DNA of 64,000 nt from JAGNZR01 sp051646055 (GTDB lineage: Bacteria; Fusobacteriota; Fusobacteriia; Fusobacteriales; Fusobacteriaceae), in contig JBOFCM010000189.1 in the NCBI GenBank assembly GCA_051646055.1, positions 1 through 64,000 of the forward strand, read 5' to 3'. The translations under genes and the position numbers were made by a program. Shown here piece after piece: positions 59,474 through 64,000 of this stretch. The notes below the pieces were generated by a model. The model searched no databases. It was not told the DNA's origin and saw only the letters and a program-made list of their open reading frames with translations. Each line of letters starts with the position of its first letter. Position 1 is the first letter of the stretch.

Positions 59474-60400
59474 ATCTTTTAAATTTTTATAGTTCAGTTC
59501 ATAGATAAGAAAATCGGGATTTATATCTTTGATAATCTCTGCTATTTTTTCACTTTGAAAAACAGCGTGGGTATCTATGGATTTTATATGTGATATTTCA
59601 GTAAAGTATCTCTCTTGTAATGTTCCTTTTTCCCATTTTTCAAGAAGTTTAAAAAAATCTTCTGATAAATATCTTTGGGAGAGGGAGCAGTTAAGATGAA
59701 TTCCAAGAATATATTTTTTCATCTCTCCTAACTGTTCTAGGTGCTGGGATATGAAATCTGCTCCCTGGGAAAAATCTGAGAATTTTTCTAGGCAGATGAG
59801 ATGGGAAAAATCCATCATAACTCCTTTTTTTGGATAATTGACTCCGTGGAAAAAATTCAGTTCTTCCTGAGAACCTGAAAGTCTTAACCCTGGCCAGGGA
59901 AGATTTTCAAAAAGAAGATAAGGAATAGTTTCGAAGGAATCTAGAAAATCAGGAGTGAAAATGGTATTCAGAAGTTCAAGTGTAGCTTCTAGAATATCCT
60001 GGTCGGTATATTCGTAATCGAGGGTAAAAATGTCACGAGGTCTCACATGAGAAACATGGAATACAACATAGTGAGGATTGAGAGAAAAAGCCTTGAGGAA
60101 TTCATTTCTAAAAGTTTCGATTAATTTCTGAGAAGAAGAGATACCATAGGGAGAGATATTTCCAAAATCTTCCAGAAGATTTTTTTTGTTCTCTCTCCAG
60201 ATGTCCAACCATGTTGGAAAATAGATTATATGGACTCCTTTAATAGGCAGGGAACGGAAGAGAGAGGGAGAACAATAGTCTCCCACAATAGTTTCCATAC
60301 CATGTAGACCTAGAGAATGAAATTTGTTTTGGAGTTTTTGAAACTCGTCAAGTGAGTCATCTTGAGGCATGTAGCTTATAAGTTTTAACAGTTTTATCAC
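59426..60400 (-). CDS. Xylose-isomerase-like TIM-barrel (AP endonuclease 2 family) protein
   Basis: A 324-residue predicted TIM-barrel enzyme of the sugar-phosphate isomerase / AP-endonuclease-2 superfamily: YVVFHVSHVRPRDI, YLLFENLPWPGLRLS, GVMMDFSHLICLEKFS and ILGIHLNCSLSQ carry His, Glu and Asp residues at the spacing of the metal site in this fold. I cannot name the substrate. Its 3' end overlaps the BtuF-like gene convergently by 48 bases, and it is divergent from the thioesterase gene. Since it follows a corrinoid/iron-type binding protein, a role in cofactor metabolism is conceivable. Confidence 0.75.
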   Translation of the reverse strand: MIKLLKLISYMPQDDSLDEFQKLQNKFHSLGLHGMETIVGDYCSPSLFRSLPIKGVHIIYFPTWLDIWRENKKNLLEDFGNISPYGISSSQKLIETFRNEFLKAFSLNPHYVVFHVSHVRPRDIFTLDYEYTDQDILEATLELLNTIFTPDFLDSFETIPYLLFENLPWPGLRLSGSQEELNFFHGVNYPKKGVMMDFSHLICLEKFSDFSQGADFISQHLEQLGEMKKYILGIHLNCSLSQRYLSEDFFKLLEKWEKGTLQERYFTEISHIKSIDTHAVFQSEKIAEIIKDINPDFLIYELNYKNLKDLLSLVEFQNSFLDTL

Positions 60401-60470
60401 CAGCTTCTATATTTTTCTAATATTTTAGAGGATTAAAAAGAAAATAGCAATAAAATTTTAGGAGGAATCT

Positions 60471-60875
60471 ATGTTTGTTACAGAATATAAGGTTACAGTG
60501 AGAGATATAAACTATGGAGGACATATGGGAAATGAAGTTCCTCTTCTGCTTTTTCAGCAGGTAAGAATAGATTTTTTGAAATCCTATTCCCTTTCAGAAG
60601 TAGATATTGGAGATGGGGTAGGAACCATTCAGAGAGAGAGTCATGTGAAATATAATAGGGAAGTTTTTTTGGGAGATAAACTGAAAATCTCCATAGATAA
60701 AATAGAGATAGAAAAATTGAGCCTTAAATTTTATTATACTGTCTATAATGAATTAGAAGTAAATGTGGTAGAAGGAGCAACACTCATGCTTGCTTATAAT
60801 TATAAACTGAAAAAAGTTTCAAAAGTTCCAGAAAGCTTCAGAAAAATAATAGAAAAGATATCAGAAAAAAATTAA
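60471..60875 (+). CDS. Hotdog-fold acyl-CoA thioesterase (YbgC/FadM-like)
   Basis: A 134-residue 4-hydroxybenzoyl-CoA-thioesterase-like protein. YKVTVRDINYGGHMGNEVPL carries the usual Asp and Gly-His-x-x-Asn region of the hotdog fold, and RIDFLKSYSL and REVFLGDKLKISIDKIEI follow as in YbgC-like proteins. It probably hydrolyses acyl-CoA or acyl-ACP esters; the natural substrate is unknown. AGGAGGA lies upstream of ATG 60471, and the HAD gene follows 17 bases later. Confidence 0.85.
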   Translation: MFVTEYKVTVRDINYGGHMGNEVPLLLFQQVRIDFLKSYSLSEVDIGDGVGTIQRESHVKYNREVFLGDKLKISIDKIEIEKLSLKFYYTVYNELEVNVVEGATLMLAYNYKLKKVSKVPESFRKIIEKISEKN

Positions 60876-60892
60876 AAAATCAGGAGAGCAAA

Positions 60893-61495
60893 ATGATAAA
60901 AAACATTATTTTTGATTTGGGAAATGTGCTTATAGAATTCAATCCTTATAGTTTTGTAGAAAAAAATATTCCAGAGGAAGATAGAGATGAAGTTTTTCAC
61001 ATGATATTTCAGAGAAAGGAGTGGCTGGAATTGGATAGAGGAACCCTAAGCTATGATGAGGTGGTCAAATTTTTTGCAACGAGATTTCCTCAATATGAAA
61101 AACAGATAAGAAATTTTTTTGAAAATAAGATAATAGATTGCCTAAAACCTATTGAGGAGAATATAAAGATTGTAGAAATTTTAAAAAAGAGAGATTACAA
61201 ACTTTATATTCTTTCCAATTTTCATTATCCCGCTTTTAAAAATATTTCTGAAAAATGGGAGTTTTTTAAACTTTTTGATGGTCAGGTAATTTCTTCCCAT
61301 GCTAACCTTCTTAAACCGGAGAAGGAAATTTATGAAGAGATACTGGGAAAATATAAGCTAGTACCTAAAGAGACTCTTTTTATAGATGATTCCTTGGAAA
61401 ATATAGAGGCAGGAAAAAAATTCGGACTCCATACAATCCATCTAGATAACTATAAAGAACTGAAAAAAAAATTAGAGGAAATATCCTTGATTTGA
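60893..61495 (+). CDS. HAD-superfamily hydrolase (subfamily IA)
   Basis: A 200-residue HAD phosphatase. Motif I is IIFDLGNVLIEF (nucleophile Asp8), motif II is YILSNFHYPA (Ser), motif III is the Lys of LLKPEKEIYEEIL, and motif IV is TLFIDDSLENIEAG. The DxG form of motif I (DLG rather than DGT) matches the YihX/epoxide-hydrolase-like group that dephosphorylates sugar phosphates. Substrate unknown. GGAGAGCAA is upstream of ATG 60893. A weak terminator follows. Confidence 0.88.
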   Translation: MIKNIIFDLGNVLIEFNPYSFVEKNIPEEDRDEVFHMIFQRKEWLELDRGTLSYDEVVKFFATRFPQYEKQIRNFFENKIIDCLKPIEENIKIVEILKKRDYKLYILSNFHYPAFKNISEKWEFFKLFDGQVISSHANLLKPEKEIYEEILGKYKLVPKETLFIDDSLENIEAGKKFGLHTIHLDNYKELKKKLEEISLI

Positions 61496-61516
61496 CGAAA
61501 ACATTTTATAGGAAAG

Positions 61517-61541
61517 TAGAGATTTGTATCTCTATTTTTTT
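61517..61541 (+). terminator. Terminator of the thioesterase-HAD unit
   Basis: The arms 61517-61523 and 61528-61534 pair perfectly over 7 bases with a 4-base loop, followed by a T run. Short but well placed. Confidence 0.7.
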
Positions 61542-61593
61542 AGTTGAATAAAAAATCAATGATATTACAGTTAAAATTAATTTTTAATTAAAC

Positions 61594-61622
61594 TTGTAAT
61601 TATCTATATATTCGAGTATAAT
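61594..61622 (+). promoter_or_regulatory. Promoter of glmS
   Basis: TTGTAA at 61594-61599 and TATAAT at 61617-61622 with a 17-base spacer. Transcription would start near 61629, about 24 bases before the ribozyme cleavage site. Confidence 0.85.
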
Positions 61623-61652
61623 CCACAGGCAAAGCGATTGAAGATATAAAAA

Positions 61653-61801
61653 GCGCCAGAACCATATTTTTTAATATGGTTGACGAGGATCAGGGTTATC
61701 GAAAAATTCGGCGGATACCTGAGGGAACTGCATTCTGAAGAGACATTACAAAAATTTCTGGTAACGGAAATTACAAAGCATGTTTCACGCAGCTATCGCT
61801 T
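61653..61801 (+). ncRNA. glmS ribozyme: glmS ribozyme (glucosamine-6-phosphate-activated self-cleaving riboswitch)
   Basis: The RNA in the glmS leader shows the ribozyme core. The cleavage context AAGCGCCAGAAC places the cut between A61652 and G61653. P1 pairs 61661-61667 with 61674-61680. The invariant GACGAGGAT (61682-61690), GGTTATCGAAAAATTCGG and GCGGAT blocks of the P2/P2.1 core follow, with P2 pairing 61690-61694 with 61718-61722. The 3' P3/P4-like part extends to about 61800. High GlcN6P triggers cleavage and destroys the glmS message, giving end-product control. The 3' limit is approximate. Confidence 0.93.
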
Positions 61802-61833
61802 CTGTAGATTTAAAAAAATACGGAGGTAAAATT

Positions 61834-63660
61834 ATGTGTGGTATTGTAGGTTATGTGGGGCATGGAGATGCTGTAGAAGTTATATTGGAAGGATTATCTA
61901 AACTGGAGTACAGAGGATACGATTCTTCAGGAATAGCTATAATTGAAAATGGAAAGATAAGAGTAGAAAAAAAGACAGGTAAACTTAAAGTACTTAGTGA
62001 CTATCTTGCAACAAATCCCATGAGTTCAGATGTTGGAATAGGACATACCAGATGGGCAACCCATGGAGCTCCGTCGGATATCAATTCTCACCCTCATTTC
62101 AGCAAGGATAAGAGTGTAGCAGTTATTCACAACGGTATTGTTGAAAACTATCTTGCTCTGAAAAAAGAGCTGAAAGAGAAAGGATATGAGTTTATCTCTG
62201 AAACAGACACTGAAGTTCTTGCTCATCTCTTTCACTATTATTATGACGGAGAGATGCTGAGCACACTTAGAAAAGTTTTGAATAGAGTAACTGGGACTTA
62301 TGCCTTGGGAATAATTCATAAAAATCATCCTAATCAGCTGGCGTGTGCAAGAAAAGATAGTCCGCTGGTTATAGGAATAGGGAATGGAGCTAACTATATT
62401 GCGTCAGATGTTCCGGCACTTCTCAAGTATACAAAGGATGTATATTTTCTAGAAAATGGAGACTATGCTCTCTTAGATTGCGAGACTATCCGGATTTTTG
62501 ATAAGGAGGATAAACCAACTATCCGTGAAAAACATGAGATAAAATGGAGTCTAGAACAAGCTACCAAAGCTGGATATCCTCATTTTATGATAAAAGAGAT
62601 CTATGAACAGCCTAAAACTCTCAGAGAAACTCTGAAGAGAAGAGTAGAATTAGAAGATTATTCTATAAATTTTGAGAATGCTCTTACTTCTGAGGATATG
62701 GAGAAGATAAAAGATATATATATAGTTGCCTGTGGGACAGCTTATCATGCAGGACTTCAAGGGAAATATGCAATAGAGAAGCTGGCAAATCTGAGAGTGG
62801 ATAGCGAGATAGCATCTGAGTTCAGATATTCGGCTCCTTTTGTGACAGAAAACAGTCTGGCAATTTTTGTAACCCAGTCTGGAGAGACATTGGATACCCT
62901 TCTAGCCATGAAAGAGTGTAAAAGAAAAGGTGCTCTGACTCTTGCAATTACAAATGTGGTAGGATCGACCATTGCCAGAGAAGCAGACAGAGTAATTTAT
63001 ACAATGGCTGGACCAGAAATAGCTGTCGCTTCGACAAAAGCTTACACTAATCAGGTTCTGACTCTCCAGCTTCTTGCCCTGTATCTGGCTGACATAAGAA
63101 AAACTATAACTTTCCAGGAGAAAAAAGAGATCCTGGATGAGCTCTTTAGAATTCCAGATAAGATGGAAGAATTTTTTAAGGATGAGTGTATAGTAAAAGG
63201 AATAGCGGAAAATTTTGCTAAGTCTGCCAATGGATTCTATATAGGAAGAGGGTTAGACTATAAAGTGGCCATGGAGGGATCTCTCAAAATGAAAGAGATC
63301 ACATATATACATACAGAAGCTTTTGCAAGTGGAGAGTTGAAACATGGAACAATAGCGCTAATAGAAAAAGGTATTCCTGCCTTGGTTATGGCCACGCAAC
63401 AGGATCTTATTGAAAAATCAGTTTCTAACATAAAAGAACTGAAAGCTAGAGGAGCACATATAATTACAGTGTCTCAGAAAAAAAATCACGAGATGAAGGA
63501 TGTCTCAGATGAGACTATATTTATTCCAGATACTCTAGATTTGACAACCGGACTTCTTTCAGTAGTTCCATTACAGCTGCTAGCTTATTATACATCTGTA
63601 TTCAAAGGTATAGATGTGGATAAACCTAGAAATTTAGCGAAATCAGTGACAGTAGAATAA
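61834..63660 (+). CDS. glmS: Glutamine-fructose-6-phosphate aminotransferase
   Basis: A 608-residue enzyme making glucosamine-6-phosphate from fructose-6-phosphate and glutamine, the first step to UDP-GlcNAc for peptidoglycan and lipid A. The start is ATG 61834, not the in-frame ATG 61780, because MCGIVGYVG exposes the nucleophile Cys1 after Met removal and GGAGGT (61822-61827) is 6 bases upstream. The amidotransferase domain (IGHTRWATHGAPS, SETDTEVLAH) is followed by two SIS isomerase domains (VACGTAYHAGLQGKYAIE, FVTQSGETLDTL, IGRGLDYKVAMEGSLKMKE) and the C-terminal DKPRNLAKSVTVE. A strong terminator follows. Confidence 0.97.
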   Translation: MCGIVGYVGHGDAVEVILEGLSKLEYRGYDSSGIAIIENGKIRVEKKTGKLKVLSDYLATNPMSSDVGIGHTRWATHGAPSDINSHPHFSKDKSVAVIHNGIVENYLALKKELKEKGYEFISETDTEVLAHLFHYYYDGEMLSTLRKVLNRVTGTYALGIIHKNHPNQLACARKDSPLVIGIGNGANYIASDVPALLKYTKDVYFLENGDYALLDCETIRIFDKEDKPTIREKHEIKWSLEQATKAGYPHFMIKEIYEQPKTLRETLKRRVELEDYSINFENALTSEDMEKIKDIYIVACGTAYHAGLQGKYAIEKLANLRVDSEIASEFRYSAPFVTENSLAIFVTQSGETLDTLLAMKECKRKGALTLAITNVVGSTIAREADRVIYTMAGPEIAVASTKAYTNQVLTLQLLALYLADIRKTITFQEKKEILDELFRIPDKMEEFFKDECIVKGIAENFAKSANGFYIGRGLDYKVAMEGSLKMKEITYIHTEAFASGELKHGTIALIEKGIPALVMATQQDLIEKSVSNIKELKARGAHIITVSQKKNHEMKDVSDETIFIPDTLDLTTGLLSVVPLQLLAYYTSVFKGIDVDKPRNLAKSVTVE

Positions 63661-63670
63661 TAATATTGAA

Positions 63671-63717
63671 GAAAATATTCTTTTGAGATATACTTATCTT
63701 GAGAGAATATTTTTTTA
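63671..63717 (+). terminator. Terminator of glmS
   Basis: The arms 63671-63690 and 63695-63714 pair over 20 bases with four G-T wobbles and a 4-base loop, ending in a T run. Confidence 0.9.
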
Positions 63718-63741
63718 TAAAAACAGAATCAGGGAGGGAAT

Positions 63742-64000
63742 ATGACAACAAGGGAAAAATTAGAAAGAGTCAGAGCTGTAATGGAGAAGGAGGGGGTAGC
63801 AGCTTATTATATAACTGCTTCAGATTATCATCAGAGTGAGTACATAGGAGATTTTTTTAAGATAAGACAATATATTTCAGGATTTACAGGATCTTTTGGA
63901 AATCTAGTTATCACAAAGGATTCGGCCGCTCTCTGGACAGATGGAAGATATGATGTACAGGCTGTGGAAGAGTTGAAAGATTCTACTATAATCCCATATG
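63742..64000 (+). CDS. Xaa-Pro aminopeptidase (M24), N-terminal part, cut by window end
   Basis: Only the first 86 codons are present. MTTREKLERVRAVMEKEG and the following SDYHQSEYIGDFFKIRQYIS, GFTGSFGNLVITKD and ALWTDGRYDVQAVEEL are the creatinase-type N-terminal domain of aminopeptidase P. The metal-binding C-terminal half lies outside. The family removes N-terminal residues next to proline. Start ATG 63742 with GGGAGGG just upstream. Confidence 0.88.
   Translation, partial: MTTREKLERVRAVMEKEGVAAYYITASDYHQSEYIGDFFKIRQYISGFTGSFGNLVITKDSAALWTDGRYDVQAVEELKDSTIIPY

Noticed and set aside
61780..61833. Longer glmS start at ATG 61780
   Set aside because: It lies in the ribozyme and would place 18 residues before the catalytic Cys1; the GGAGGT before ATG 61834 decides the start.
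1..64000. Mobile elements, CRISPR, phage or defence islands
   Set aside because: I found no transposase, integrase, cas-like gene, direct-repeat array or attachment site; the genes read as ordinary core functions.

Overview
The window is a dense, AT-rich bacterial chromosome segment with almost every gene on the + strand. I read it as a core-genome stretch from a member of the Fusobacteriota (Fusobacterium / Ilyobacter / Propionigenium type). The reasons are a Gram-negative outer-membrane set (tamB-bamA-skp-lpxD, a LolA-like protein, lipoproteins), combined with strictly fermentative, clostridia-like features: a trimeric [FeFe]-hydrogenase, a FakA/DegV protein, KtrAB and a glmS ribozyme. The genus is inference. 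I see no prophage, insertion sequence, CRISPR array, rRNA or tRNA gene.

Layout. 1-4.5 kb: end of an unknown coiled-coil protein, an ArsC/Spx-like protein, a U32 peptidase-family protein, pgpA, a CinA C-terminal amidase and an XRE-cupin regulator. 4.5-8.1 kb: a FakA-DegV fusion and galE. 8.2-13.4 kb: an isoprenoid and phospholipid block (uppS, cdsA, dxr, tmk, rseP) and tcdA. 13.4-15.8 kb (- strand): a SIMPL protein and a Na/Pi cotransporter-like protein. 15.9-21 kb: an MFS transporter, potABC without potD, and a cyclophilin lipoprotein. 21-22.6 kb (- strand): a cysteine-cluster protein and a TrmN6-like methyltransferase. 22.7-28 kb: flavin reductase, ktrB-ktrA, mnmG-rsmG. 28-36 kb: outer-membrane assembly (tamB, bamA, skp, lpxD). 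36-39.5 kb: a DUF2344 protein, serS, a small membrane protein and class II aldolase. 39.7-44.3 kb: the hydrogenase operon. 44.3-51.1 kb: a peptidase, then a tightly overlapping run mreC-lolA-recO-ptsN-nrdR-aroQ-fmt-folD-accB. 51.3-61.5 kb: CBS, CNNM, DUF502 and TPR proteins, apt, rel, tgt, a BtuF-like protein, a TIM-barrel protein (- strand), a thioesterase and a HAD hydrolase. 61.6-64 kb: glmS with its ribozyme, and the start of an Xaa-Pro aminopeptidase.

How it works together. Envelope building dominates: undecaprenyl-PP, CDP-diacylglycerol, PG-phosphate hydrolysis, UDP-galactose, lipid A acylation, BAM/TAM assembly, MreC and glucosamine-6-P. Redox disposal (HydABC), translation and tRNA modification (serS, mnmG, rsmG, tgt, tcdA, fmt) and stringent response (apt, rel) fill the rest. 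Promoters with TTGACA/TATAAT-like boxes and mostly 17-bp spacing, and strong hairpin terminators, mark the transcription units.

Most worth a second look: a ferredoxin-like gene in the hydrogenase operon that is split by an in-frame TGA and has lost the cysteines its neighbour keeps (40288-40686); the one-chain FakA-DegV fusion with a Cys/His-rich insert (4551-7100); the glmS ribozyme with a possible enclosing helix (61632-61801); terminator hairpins directly in front of uppS and dxr inside an otherwise continuous gene run; and potABC lacking its binding protein.
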